From CAZPLZ01 sp964587525 (GTDB taxonomy: Bacteria > Oederibacteriota > CAKKQC01): a DNA stretch of 20,699 bases. Position 1 is the stretch's first letter. Each line of letters begins with the position of its first letter. The position numbers and the translations under genes were made by a program. Shown here piece after piece: positions 1 through 7,370 of the stretch. The notes under the pieces were generated by a model. That model saw only the letters and a program-made list of their open reading frames with translations. It was not told the DNA's origin and did no database searches. Location: contig CAZPLZ010000041.1 in the NCBI GenBank assembly GCA_964587525.1, forward strand, positions 1 through 20,699. Reading direction: 5' to 3'.

Positions 1-2
1 CT

Positions 3-212
3 GCTGTCCTGCTCCGTGTGGTCGTGGCTCGTGGTGGAAGGCTCCTCGTTCCCGGTCTGGTCCTCGGATCCAGCGGCCTGCTCTATTCCTTGCCCTACTT
101 TGTGGTGGCGACCACCGCCGAGTTTCGCTTGTACTGGTGGATGGTGGTTGCGTCGCTGGTGCTCGCCGTCGTGGCCTTTTCTCGCCCATCGCAGGTTACG
201 ACGCCGCTTTGA
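3..212 (+). CDS. C-terminal end of a multi-spanning membrane protein (partial, probable GT-C type)
   Basis: The frame is open from the left edge and ends at a TGA at 210-212, leaving about 69 residues. Two hydrophobic stretches are visible, separated by the short polar segment TTAEFRLYWW. Paired helices around an aromatic 'FRxxYW' loop recur at the end of the membrane domain in PMT/ArnT-like (GT-C) glycosyltransferases, so that is my best guess; the catalytic N-terminal half lies outside the window. The last 17 bases overlap the 3' end of the convergent glycosyltransferase gene on the other strand. The true start is upstream of the window, and the GTG at 18 is an internal valine codon. Family assignment is tentative. 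Confidence 0.55.
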   Translation, partial: AVLLRVVVARGGRLLVPGLVLGSSGLLYSLPYFVVATTAEFRLYWWMVVASLVLAVVAFSRPSQVTTPL

Positions 213-921
213 AGAAAGAACTCCTTTTGATTTCCTCGCCTACGCACCGCAAGAACTGAATCCCGGTGAGGATGGAAGGTGCCTTGGTTTCCCCACCGAT
301 CCGTTTTCCTTCTTGCGTGGGAAACTCGATAATCTTTTTCCGGTGTTTCATGGCACGAATACTCATCTGGTATTCCACGGTATAACCCGTGGCCTGGATG
401 TCCAGCTCCTCCAGGATCTCCCGCTTGAGGCCCCGGAATCCATTGATGGTGTCCGTGATAAACGTCCCTTCCTTTCGGAACAACAGATTGGCTGCGAGGT
501 TGAAGGCGTTGTTCGCCCACTTCCGCCACCGCAAGAGCCGATCGTCCTCTTCATTTCGAGCACCGCTCATCATCCGGCTGGCGATGACGAGATCATAGCC
601 TTGGTCAAAATAGCCACGAAATTTGGAGATATCTCTCCAATCCTCGTTCCCGTCGGGACTGAAAAAGATCATATGAGTGCATTGGGTTCTGGCCGCCGCC
701 AGGCGCATGGCCGCGCCCCGGCCTTTTGAATTTTGTGGGTGAATTGGAATATGGTATTTTGCAAATTCCTCGCGCGTCCCGTCGTTGGAGCCACCGTCCA
801 CGGAAAACATCTCGTCCACTCCCAACGTCAGTGCATCGGGTAACTGAGGTAAGAGGGCTTTGACCCCGTCGATTTCATTGTAGGTCAAAAAAACCAAGGC
901 GATGGTCAGAGAGGAATTCAT
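196..921 (-). CDS. Family 2 glycosyltransferase (DPM1/GT-A type)
   Basis: This 241-residue cytoplasmic GT-A enzyme probably transfers a sugar from a nucleotide donor to a lipid or glycan acceptor. The N-terminal part has the GT2 pattern: a first beta strand with FLTYNE (residues 11-16), the donor-site block VDGGSNDGT (41-49), and GRGAAMR (67-73), which matches the 'GKGxA' segment of dolichyl-phosphate-mannose-synthase-like proteins. The usual DxD metal motif appears as SPDGNED (88-94). No C-terminal membrane helix is visible, so it is a short soluble form. It starts at ATG 921, 19 bp after the stop of the epimerase gene, and is the last gene of the minus-strand sugar cluster. It is a candidate for the transferase that uses the sugar made by the upstream genes, but donor and acceptor cannot be read from sequence. 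Confidence 0.85.
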   Translation of the reverse strand: MNSSLTIALVFLTYNEIDGVKALLPQLPDALTLGVDEMFSVDGGSNDGTREEFAKYHIPIHPQNSKGRGAAMRLAAARTQCTHMIFFSPDGNEDWRDISKFRGYFDQGYDLVIASRMMSGARNEEDDRLLRWRKWANNAFNLAANLLFRKEGTFITDTINGFRGLKREILEELDIQATGYTVEYQMSIRAMKHRKKIIEFPTQEGKRIGGETKAPSILTGIQFLRCVGEEIKRSSFFKAAS

Positions 922-940
922 TGGTGACTCGTGACGAGCG

Positions 941-1942
941 TTAAGGCATCCCAGCCGCGATATACCACTCCACCGTTTTACGCAAACCTTCTTTCAAAGG
1001 CCAGGTCGCCTCATACCCGATCTTTTCCAATGCCTTGCGGGTGTCGCAACGACGGCGAGGTTGGCCTTCAGGGTGGTTGGTGTCATAGACGACTTCAAAC
1101 TGTTGGCCAGTCATCTCCTCATGAATATCGTTTAACAGCCCCACGACCTCGCTTATCGTTGACTCTTCCTCGTTGCCGATGTTCAAAGCTTCAGCATATG
1201 GATATTTTTCGGCGACCTCCAGCAACCCTTGCGCAAAGTCCTCCACATACAAAAAACTGCGGGACTGCCGGCCTGACCCCCACACGTGTAACGGGCGTTC
1301 TTGATCTTTCCAGATACGCCGGATTAAGGCAGGAATCACATGGGAGCTTTTCGGGTCAAAATTGTCCCGGGGGCCATAACAGTTGTACGGCCGGGCAATG
1401 GCGATCGCCATGCCATATTCTTTGTGGTAGGCTTCACCCAGGAATTCTTCCATCCGCTTGGCCCAGCCGTAACCCTCATTGGTTGGCTCGGGGCGGTCTT
1501 TGAAGCCCTCTTCCTCCGGCGTGGGAATCTGGCAAAAGCGGGGATACACGCAAGCCGAACTGGTGACCAGAAACCGCTCGACTGCTTCCGCACGTGCGGC
1601 CTCGAGCGTGTTCAGAAAAACCAAAAGGTTACTCCGGAAAATGGAGGCGGGATGGTTTATGTTGTATTCGATCCCGCCTACCTCTGCAGCCAGGTGAAGC
1701 ACGATCTGCTGCTTGCTTACCGCGTGCTTGGCATGTTGTGGATCCGACAAGTCCGCGACGACGAGGCCGATGTGATCCAGCACTGGCTTGAGAAACTTGT
1801 TCCCGTTGGCGGCCTTCCGGGTCGTGACCCGCACGTTGGCTCCTGCCCCCACCAGCATTTCCACCACAACGCTGCCGATAAAACCAGTCCCGCCGGTTAC
1901 CAGGACAGACTTGCCCTTCCAAAACTCAGTGATAGGCCGCAA
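941..1942 (-). CDS. GDP-4-keto-6-deoxy-hexose epimerase/reductase (GDP-L-fucose synthase / ColC-like)
   Basis: An extended short-chain dehydrogenase of 333 residues. It has the Rossmann motif TGGTGFIG near residues 16-23, the catalytic pair Y158-x3-K162 (YGWAK) and S129. C131 (in CVYP) and H201 (in HVIPAL) line up with the Cys109 and His179 epimerisation residues of E. coli GDP-fucose synthase. Such enzymes epimerise C5 (and C3 when it carries a hydroxyl) and reduce the C4 ketone with NADPH. The upstream 3-dehydratase-like gene suggests the substrate here could be the 3-deoxy intermediate, making this ColC-like, but GDP-L-fucose formation is equally possible from this gene alone. TTG at 1942 is chosen as start because GAGGGG lies 7 nt before it. 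This places the first 17 bp inside the 3' end of gmd and suggests translational coupling. Confidence 0.85.
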   Translation of the reverse strand: MRPITEFWKGKSVLVTGGTGFIGSVVVEMLVGAGANVRVTTRKAANGNKFLKPVLDHIGLVVADLSDPQHAKHAVSKQQIVLHLAAEVGGIEYNINHPASIFRSNLLVFLNTLEAARAEAVERFLVTSSACVYPRFCQIPTPEEEGFKDRPEPTNEGYGWAKRMEEFLGEAYHKEYGMAIAIARPYNCYGPRDNFDPKSSHVIPALIRRIWKDQERPLHVWGSGRQSRSFLYVEDFAQGLLEVAEKYPYAEALNIGNEEESTISEVVGLLNDIHEEMTGQQFEVVYDTNHPEGQPRRRCDTRKALEKIGYEATWPLKEGLRKTVEWYIAAGMP

Positions 1943-2930
1943 GGTCTAACCCCTCTTTTTCCAGATCGGCTGCCACCATGATTCTGATCAGTTCCTTGAA
2001 GGAGGTCGAAGACTTCCAACCTAACGTCTTTTGTGCCTTAGAACTATCCCCAACCAACAGGTCCACTTCCGTTGGGCGGAAATAGCGGGGATCGATGGCG
2101 ATATACTTGTGCCAATCCAGCCCCACTAAGCTGAACGCTTCCTCAAGAACCTCGCGGACGGAGTGAACCTCGCCCGTGGCGATGACATAATCATCGCCTT
2201 TTGGTTGTTGGAGCATCAGCCACATCACTTCCACATAATCCTTGGCATACCCCCAGTCCCGTTTGGCATCCAAGTTCCCCAAATGGAGTTGGTCCTGTTT
2301 CTTGGCTACGATGCGGGCTATCCCACGGGTGATTTTGCGTGTGACAAAGGTCTCGCCTCGGCGGGGTGATTCATGGTTAAACAAGATGCCGTTGGAGATG
2401 TGCATGCCATACGCCTCTCGGTAATTGACCGCCTGCCAAAAGGCAAAGGCTTTGGCACAGGCGTACGGTGAACGGGGATTGAAGGGGGTGGTCTCTTTTT
2501 GGGGGATTTCCTGCGCCTTACCAAACATCTCTGATGAACTGGCTTGATAATAAGCGATCCGCTTGTGATCGGCGAGCGTGCGAAGGGCCTCCAACAAGCG
2601 CAGGGTGGACATCGCGACCGTGTCCACCGTGTAGATGGGGATATCAAAACTGACCCGCACATGGCTCTGCGCCCCCAGGTGATACACCTCATCCGGCATG
2701 ACCTGACGCAGGATGCGCTCCAAGGACGTGCTGTCCGTCAAATCGCCGTAGTGAAGCACCAAGCGCGCCCCCGCTTCATGGGGATCTTGAAAAATGTGGA
2801 TAATGCGGCCGGTGTTAAAGGAGGAGGAGCGGCGGATGATACCGTGTACCTCATAGCCCTTGTCCAGCAAGAATTCAGCTAAATAGGACCCATCTTGTCC
2901 CGTGATGCCGGTGATCAACGCCTTGCGCAT
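1926..2930 (-). CDS. gmd: GDP-mannose 4,6-dehydratase
   Basis: Converts GDP-D-mannose to GDP-4-keto-6-deoxy-D-mannose, the branch point to GDP-fucose, perosamine, rhamnose and colitose. It is 334 residues long. It carries the Gmd-type NADP motif GITGQDG (8-14), IIRRSSSFNT (31-40) typical of the family, YHLGAQSHV, and the catalytic set S132, E134 (SSSEMFG), Y156 and K160 (YACAK). The E. coli enzyme has Thr at the first position; Ser is a conservative change. NHESPRRGETFVTRKI is also family-typical. The ATG at 2930 lies 7 bp after the stop of the preceding PLP enzyme gene, and the 3' end overlaps the epimerase start. No GDP-mannose-forming gene (manB/manC) is in the window, so that substrate must come from elsewhere. 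Confidence 0.95.
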   Translation of the reverse strand: MRKALITGITGQDGSYLAEFLLDKGYEVHGIIRRSSSFNTGRIIHIFQDPHEAGARLVLHYGDLTDSTSLERILRQVMPDEVYHLGAQSHVRVSFDIPIYTVDTVAMSTLRLLEALRTLADHKRIAYYQASSSEMFGKAQEIPQKETTPFNPRSPYACAKAFAFWQAVNYREAYGMHISNGILFNHESPRRGETFVTRKITRGIARIVAKKQDQLHLGNLDAKRDWGYAKDYVEVMWLMLQQPKGDDYVIATGEVHSVREVLEEAFSLVGLDWHKYIAIDPRYFRPTEVDLLVGDSSKAQKTLGWKSSTSFKELIRIMVAADLEKEGLDLAAYH

Positions 2931-2937
2931 GGGAGTC

Positions 2938-4200
2938 TCACTGTTGAAAGAATGCTCGTAACGTCGCCGCCACGTGATCCACGTGCGCGTCAGTTAAAAA
3001 CGGGTGATTGCCCCAAAACACCCCCCGTTGCCTGATCTGTTCTGCATTGAGTAACGGGCCGCTGACGCGATGGGGAAAGTGCCGCAAGGCCGGTTGGACG
3101 GCCAGGTTGCCAGCGGCAATGGGCCTGGTCTGAATCCCTTGGCTTTCCATATAGACCATCAAGTGCTTGCGACGGTTCGCGTATTCGGGCGTCAGCAGCA
3201 CAGGAAATCCAAACCACGTGTGATCAGCGCCAGGCGTGGGCTCGGTCAGCTGAAGATATCCTTGCAGAGGCTCCACGGCTTTACGCATCTTCCCGGCAAT
3301 GGCTTTGCGGTTGGCGTTAAAGCCATGTAACTTCGGCAGTTGATGGAGGCCAAAGGCGGCCTGGAGCTCCGTGGGGCGCAGATTATACCCGATATTCACA
3401 AACAAATAATGGTGGTCGATCTCGGGATATTGGGCTTCGAGCTGTTCTCTGTGAGCCATGTCGCGTGCCCATCCATGAGCCCGCAGGCAGCGGCAGAGAT
3501 CAGCAAACTCATCATCATTGGTCACGACCATGCCGCCTTCAATGGTGGTGAGGTGGTGGCTGAAGTAGAAACTGTACGTTCCCGCCAACCCAAAGGTCCC
3601 GGTGTAGCGTCCCTGAAACGTCGTTCCCAACGATTCGCAACTATCTTCCAACAACAGTAGGTTATGTTTTTTGGCCAAAGCTTGCAACCGATCCATATCC
3701 GCGGCATTCCCCAAAATATGAGCCACCAAGATGGCCTTGGTTCTGGGTGAGAGGGCCGCCTCAGCGCTGGGCACACTCATGTTCAGCGTCGTGAGCTCCG
3801 CATCGACCAGCACCGGGACACAGCCCATGTTGATGACCGGCCACACGGTCGTGCTCCAGGTCACCGCGGGAACCAAGACCTCATCGCCGGGGAAAAGACG
3901 ATTGTTCCACAGCGGGTTTGTGGCAGCCGCCAGCATTAACAAATTGGCACTGGAGCCGCTGTTGACCATGATGGCGTGTTTGACTCCAACATACTCAGCA
4001 AAATCACGTTCGAATTGTGCAACTTTTTTCCCACTCGTCACCTCATACGTCAGCAGGCTGTGCAGCACTTCGACCACCTCAGCGGTGTCGTAGGCGGGAA
4101 CGCTCAATGAGATATTTTGTGGGGTTTGTTTTTTTTGCTTTCCTAAATATTGCTCAATTTCTTTCCGTATTTTTTCGAGAGTATTCTCCAGTTCTTCCAT
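2938..4200 (-). CDS. PLP-dependent sugar 3-dehydratase, DegT/DnrJ fold with His in place of the Schiff-base Lys (ColD/RfbH-like)
   Basis: The DegT/DnrJ/EryC1/StrS fold is clear: NSGSSANL, PGDEVLVPAVTWSTTV and LLLLEDSCESLG are present. Where transaminases of this fold have SFxxxK, this protein reads SFYFSHHLTTIEGG. The first His, residue 215 from ATG 4200 (codon 3556-3558), replaces the lysine. That substitution is known in ColD (GDP-4-keto-6-deoxymannose 3-dehydratase) and RfbH/E1, which remove the C3 hydroxyl instead of transaminating. With gmd next to it, ColD activity is the best inference; perosamine synthase is disfavoured. ATG 4200 is preferred over an in-frame TTG at 4218; neither has a strong ribosome site. 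The 420 residues include an N-terminal charged, probably coiled extension of about 25 residues (EELENTLEKIRKEIEQYLGK). The downstream gap to gmd is 7 bp. Confidence 0.85.
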   Translation of the reverse strand: MEELENTLEKIRKEIEQYLGKQKKQTPQNISLSVPAYDTAEVVEVLHSLLTYEVTSGKKVAQFERDFAEYVGVKHAIMVNSGSSANLLMLAAATNPLWNNRLFPGDEVLVPAVTWSTTVWPVINMGCVPVLVDAELTTLNMSVPSAEAALSPRTKAILVAHILGNAADMDRLQALAKKHNLLLLEDSCESLGTTFQGRYTGTFGLAGTYSFYFSHHLTTIEGGMVVTNDDEFADLCRCLRAHGWARDMAHREQLEAQYPEIDHHYLFVNIGYNLRPTELQAAFGLHQLPKLHGFNANRKAIAGKMRKAVEPLQGYLQLTEPTPGADHTWFGFPVLLTPEYANRRKHLMVYMESQGIQTRPIAAGNLAVQPALRHFPHRVSGPLLNAEQIRQRGVFWGNHPFLTDAHVDHVAATLRAFFQQ

Positions 4201-4245
4201 TTTCAACCTGTTAACCAATCATCATAGAGGACAATAATGATGTAC

Positions 4246-6144
4246 CTAAATCCTCTTCCGGTAAGCCAGTAACCGAATATCCCCTCTCTTAAACACTTTT
4301 GTTAATTCGTATCCATCTGGGAACTTGAAGGAGGGGTTAACTTGACGGTGTGGATTTTCATGGTAGACACATAGATTATACGATTTATAAAAAAATTCTT
4401 CCGGAACCTTCCCTCTTAGCTTTAGCGTGTGAAATTTTGAAAATTTCAACCTGTATTTCTTGTGATAGAAATCATCCCAGTAGGGAAACGTTCTTCCCAC
4501 AATACAGACATTGCTAAAATCGCTGCTTGCCAACCATCGATAAAATTCATCATAAGGAACATCATACTCAGAGGTGAGTTTAATGTAATCACCCCATCCA
4601 GCTTTTCTCGTTCCGCTGAGCAAATCAATAGGGGAGAGATAAAGATTCACAACGATGAGTATTGGCAAGAGTGCGGGAACGTATTTTAGGGCTTCGGGCT
4701 TCATCTCGTTCAAAGCCGCTACGACGAGCCCTAGGATCCCGGGTAGGAGGTAAAGATTGAAGCGAGAATAGCCCAGATACGTTCCATCTAACATGTAGAA
4801 TGCTGCGCTACTGGTTATTATAAACAAACAAATTAATGTTCCGACGTATTTTTTTCTAAGCAATAAAAATATCATGGCTATTACGCCTAATGGCAGTAGC
4901 AGCCCGAACTGTTCCCACAGGGAAATCATCAATACCTGGTAATTTTCTAGAACAAAAAGATTACTCATATGCGGTTGATAAGATCTTTTAGGAACATCTC
5001 TAAAAAATAGAAAAACGACGATGGGTATAAAAACCAGTCCCGAATATCCGAATAACTTCATTATTTTCTTTCCAATAGTTAGACTCGATGCAAATAACAC
5101 AAGAAAAGCTGTGACCAAGAAAAAAGCCAATCCATAGATAAAAGCAGTCTCCTTCAGAAAGCATGCCAAGATGAGCGATCCGAGAGCTGTAGATATTTTA
5201 TTCTTCTCTATAAAATCATAAATCTGATCTTCGTAAAAAAGGGTGGCGATGAGAATAAAAAAAATTAGGAGTGGTTCGATATAAGTCAGGGAGGAATAAT
5301 ACATCAATGAGGGGATCGTGAGAATGGCAAGTCCTGCCAGCGTCTTGGTGATGAGATTCTTGGTTTTTAACCTGTACACTGCAACACACGCTATACCAAT
5401 CATAGAGACAAACGACAAAGTTCTATAAAGTCCTTCCTGATACACGAGGGCTTTTGCCGTGATTGCTGACAGGGGGAAAGAGAGGAGAATATTGAAATAG
5501 TTGTAAAGGATAGGGTACCGAAGAATCCATCGAGCATCATCATGGTAGTGATCGAAATAATCTATTCCTATCCAGAGGAAACACAAAACCATTAACCACA
5601 AGAAAAACCTTTTTTTGAACAAAAAGAAAAGTATCACAAACAAAATTACTGCACATAACAAGATACGAGAATTCTCATCTCCTAAGTATTTCAAAAGGAA
5701 ATAAGTAACTTTTATGTGGTGACGACTATCCCCCCAGTGGCTTAAGCTGCCATTCATAGGCAGATAAACCATACAGGCATATACCAAAAATAGTATTGGG
5801 AAGATTATGTGTATATTTTTATCTTCCTTATGTACGACGATGTCTCCGGAATTAAAGTCATAGAAGTAATACATCAACAGCAAACTGGCAGCTAGAACGG
5901 TAGCGGGTCCTATATGACTCGATTTTGTCGCCCAGTATGGCACGATGAGATAGCTCAAAGAGAAAACCAATAAGAGGCCGAGCAACTGAACGTTTTTACT
6001 TATGACGAATTTATCTGGGATAACCCATAGAATTAATGTCAAGGTCACTCCAAGAAGAAATAACCTTACTTCAAACATCGTAGCTGCCAAATAGAAGAGT
6101 CCTAATATAATGATTAGCGCCAAAGAAAGTTTTTTGTTTTTCAC
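4246..6144 (-). CDS. Large multi-spanning membrane protein, putative GT-C glycosyltransferase
   Basis: A 632-residue integral membrane protein with roughly a dozen hydrophobic helices, followed from about residue 500 by a soluble C-terminal domain of about 130 residues. That layout is typical of GT39/ArnT-like GT-C transferases, which move a sugar from a polyprenyl-phosphate carrier on the periplasmic side. Acidic and histidine-rich loops (GDSRHH, 138-143; HYHDDARW, 199-206) could hold the metal-independent catalytic acid and substrate contacts, but I do not recognise a definite family signature. It starts at GTG 6144 (MKNKKLSLAL), with no strong ribosome site. Base composition is strikingly AT-rich compared with every neighbour (19 G+C in the 60 bases at 5041-5100), suggesting separate acquisition. 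It is first in the minus-strand sugar cluster, 27-45 bp before the dehydratase gene. It could also be a polymerase or flippase-like protein. Confidence 0.7.
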   Translation of the reverse strand: MKNKKLSLALIIILGLFYLAATMFEVRLFLLGVTLTLILWVIPDKFVISKNVQLLGLLLVFSLSYLIVPYWATKSSHIGPATVLAASLLLMYYFYDFNSGDIVVHKEDKNIHIIFPILFLVYACMVYLPMNGSLSHWGDSRHHIKVTYFLLKYLGDENSRILLCAVILFVILFFLFKKRFFLWLMVLCFLWIGIDYFDHYHDDARWILRYPILYNYFNILLSFPLSAITAKALVYQEGLYRTLSFVSMIGIACVAVYRLKTKNLITKTLAGLAILTIPSLMYYSSLTYIEPLLIFFILIATLFYEDQIYDFIEKNKISTALGSLILACFLKETAFIYGLAFFLVTAFLVLFASSLTIGKKIMKLFGYSGLVFIPIVVFLFFRDVPKRSYQPHMSNLFVLENYQVLMISLWEQFGLLLPLGVIAMIFLLLRKKYVGTLICLFIITSSAAFYMLDGTYLGYSRFNLYLLPGILGLVVAALNEMKPEALKYVPALLPILIVVNLYLSPIDLLSGTRKAGWGDYIKLTSEYDVPYDEFYRWLASSDFSNVCIVGRTFPYWDDFYHKKYRLKFSKFHTLKLRGKVPEEFFYKSYNLCVYHENPHRQVNPSFKFPDGYELTKVFKRGDIRLLAYRKRI

Positions 6145-6246
6145 GTTACTTTTTTCAGATGAACTTTAGTTTTTAGCATCGCAGTGTGGGGGTGTCGTGG
6201 AACTGGCACCTGCTCCTCAATGGTCAGGTCGGGTAGAATGAGCAAG

Positions 6247-6277
6247 AAGACAGCGGGCTTCACCTGTGCGCTGTCTT
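6247..6277 (-). terminator. Rho-independent terminator after the DUF1573 gene
   Basis: A perfect 9-bp inverted repeat (AAGACAGCG / CGCTGTCTT on either strand) with a 13-nt loop begins 11 bp after the lipoprotein stop. Read on the minus strand it is followed by CTTGCTCATTCT, a moderately T-rich tail. It separates the lipoprotein gene from the downstream sugar cluster, implying that the cluster has its own promoter in 6145-6246. I could not identify a convincing one there. Confidence 0.6.
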
Positions 6278-6288
6278 TAAGCGGTGGC

Positions 6289-6783
6289 TTACTGCTTGTT
6301 TGGGGCGGGAGCGGCCGGGGCCACCTTGGGCTTGGGGGACGGCGTGGTGCTGGACTTAAGGGGACTAGGTTGCGGCTTCGGAGCGATGGTGGACATGATA
6401 TTGAGCACCTTCTTTGGCATCTTAGGGTCGTTGGAGTGAATGTAGACCTTGCGTGCTTGCTTTCCACGCCGGCCGCGGGGGTCGAATGTTACCTTCAGCC
6501 GGGTGGTCTCTCCCGCTTGGAGAAACTGGTGGTCTAGCACCGCTGCCGTACACCCGCAGGAGGTCTGCACGCGGGTGATGTTCAACGGCTCGCCGCCGTT
6601 GTTTTTGACGGTAAAGATGTGATCCACGGTCGCCGTGCCCGGGATCGTGCCGAAATCGTGCGAATCCTCATCCACCCATACCATTGGCTCGGGCGAGAGG
6701 GGCTTAAACTTCCCACTGCTACAGGAAGCTGCCGCCAGCGCCAGAAGGAGCATCGCTCCTATCCGTCCCATCGTGAAGCTCAT
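6289..6783 (-). CDS. DUF1573 domain lipoprotein
   Basis: A 164-residue exported lipoprotein. A short basic start (MGRIG) is followed by a hydrophobic stretch ending LALAAASC, with Cys21 as the likely lipidated residue. The DUF1573 domain covers roughly residues 35-135, with SHDFGTIPG, VKNNGGEPLNI and TSCGCTA, an Ig-like fold of unknown biochemical role common in Bacteroidetes, Planctomycetes and other Gram-negatives. The last 35 residues are rich in Pro, Lys, Ala and Ser and are probably disordered. ATG 6783 is chosen because it precedes the signal peptide closely; ATG 6771 is also possible. A TTG-started extension to 6810 would add a non-signal-like leader and was rejected. The gene is followed by a terminator, so it is probably monocistronic, and it is divergent from spoVG. 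Confidence 0.8.
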   Translation of the reverse strand: MSFTMGRIGAMLLLALAAASCSSGKFKPLSPEPMVWVDEDSHDFGTIPGTATVDHIFTVKNNGGEPLNITRVQTSCGCTAAVLDHQFLQAGETTRLKVTFDPRGRRGKQARKVYIHSNDPKMPKKVLNIMSTIAPKPQPSPLKSSTTPSPKPKVAPAAPAPNKQ

Positions 6784-6824
6784 TGTAACGTAGGAGGGCT
6801 GTCCAGGCAACTGGTCACATATCT

Positions 6825-6870
6825 ACCCTCACCCCTACCCTCTCCCGTATGCGGGAGAGGGGGTGAAGAT
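6825..6870. repeat. Interspersed CCCTCTCCC-type hairpin repeat
   Basis: A perfect 10-bp stem, CCCTCTCCCG (6838-6847) and CGGGAGAGGG (6852-6861), with a 4-nt loop, is flanked by CCCTCACCCCTA on the left and GGTGAAGA on the right, which extend the pairing imperfectly. The same kind of element occurs again at about 16377-16433. It lies between two divergent genes, so it is not placed as a terminator. This CCCTCACCC...CCCTCTCCC hairpin belongs to a class of intergenic repeats seen in many Gram-negative genomes. Confidence 0.75.
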
Positions 6871-7001
6871 TAGGAAAGAGAATGGGGAATTTTCTTTGCC
6901 CACCGTGTGGCAAAATCCGCTCTTGTCCCCTTCCAGGACGGGCGGCCTTGAGCGATGAGTAAGTCAGGGACCGGGAAACAACCGGGACGAAAGTGAACAA
7001 C

Positions 7002-7008
7002 AAGGAGG
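7002..7008 (+). promoter_or_regulatory. Ribosome binding site of spoVG
   Basis: AAGGAGG lies 5 nt before ATG 7014. It decides the start: an in-frame GTG at 6993 would place this site inside the coding sequence and add seven residues (MNNKEDA) that the SpoVG family does not have. Confidence 0.85.
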
Positions 7009-7013
7009 ATGCT

Positions 7014-7283
7014 ATGAACATCACTGACGTGCGAGTCTATCCCAGGAACGGAGGTCGGGGCTTGAAGGCGTTTGCCAACTTGACGCTAGAGGACGCTTTT
7101 GCCGTGCGGGACCTCAAGATCATAGAGGGACAGAAAGGGCTCTTCGTGGCCATGCCGTCGCGCAAGCTGCCGAGTGGTGAGTACAAGGATGTCGCTCATC
7201 CCATTACCAGGGAGATGCACGAGTTGGTCCAGACCCAGGTGCTGAAAGCGTACCGGAAGGTGGCTGAGACGCTGACCCGGTAA
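7014..7283 (+). CDS. spoVG: SpoVG family nucleic-acid-binding regulator
   Basis: An 89-residue protein of the usual SpoVG length. It opens with NITDVRVYP and contains the family core GLFVAMPSRKLPSGEYKD followed by AHPI. SpoVG proteins bind DNA and RNA and act as global regulators. They were named from Bacillus sporulation but occur in many non-sporulating bacteria, including deltaproteobacteria and spirochaetes, so no sporulation is implied. The start at ATG 7014 is fixed by a strong ribosome site. It is separated from the divergent lipoprotein gene by about 230 bp containing a hairpin repeat, and is followed by a GC-rich hairpin that may end its transcript. The neighbours give no hint of its target here. 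Confidence 0.93.
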   Translation: MNITDVRVYPRNGGRGLKAFANLTLEDAFAVRDLKIIEGQKGLFVAMPSRKLPSGEYKDVAHPITREMHELVQTQVLKAYRKVAETLTR

Positions 7284-7332
7284 ACTTAGGCTCAAGGCTG
7301 AATCGAAGCCGCGGCTGAACCCTGAAATGTAA

Positions 7333-7360
7333 CGCGCCGGATCCACTGAGGTCCGGCGCG
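7333..7360 (+). terminator. GC-rich hairpin after spoVG, possible terminator
   Basis: A perfect 9-bp stem, CGCGCCGGA (7333-7341) and TCCGGCGCG (7352-7360), with a 10-nt loop, lies 49 bp after the spoVG stop. The following bases (CCCCTGTCGG) contain no T run, so termination is plausible but not proven by sequence. It marks the boundary before the long plus-strand run starting with sat. Confidence 0.5.
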
Positions 7361-7370
7361 CCCCTGTCGG

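Noticed and set aside
928..938. CTCGTGACGAG palindrome between the epimerase and GT2 genes
   Set aside because: Five-base arms with a single-base centre; this is expected by chance and cannot form a stable hairpin.
2938..4200. Perosamine synthase (GDP-4-keto-6-deoxymannose 4-aminotransferase)
   Set aside because: The neighbourhood with gmd would fit, but the Schiff-base lysine needed for transamination is His, which points to the 3-dehydratase branch.
6141..6467. Open frame of 108 codons on the minus strand
   Set aside because: It overlaps the DUF1573 3' end and the terminator, and the product is Arg/Pro/Ser-rich nonsense without family features, so it is a shadow of the GC-rich lipoprotein gene.
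6784..6810. Longer TTG-started form of the DUF1573 lipoprotein
   Set aside because: It adds MPGQPSYVT before the basic residues of the signal peptide and has no ribosome site; ATG 6783 gives a normal lipoprotein signal.
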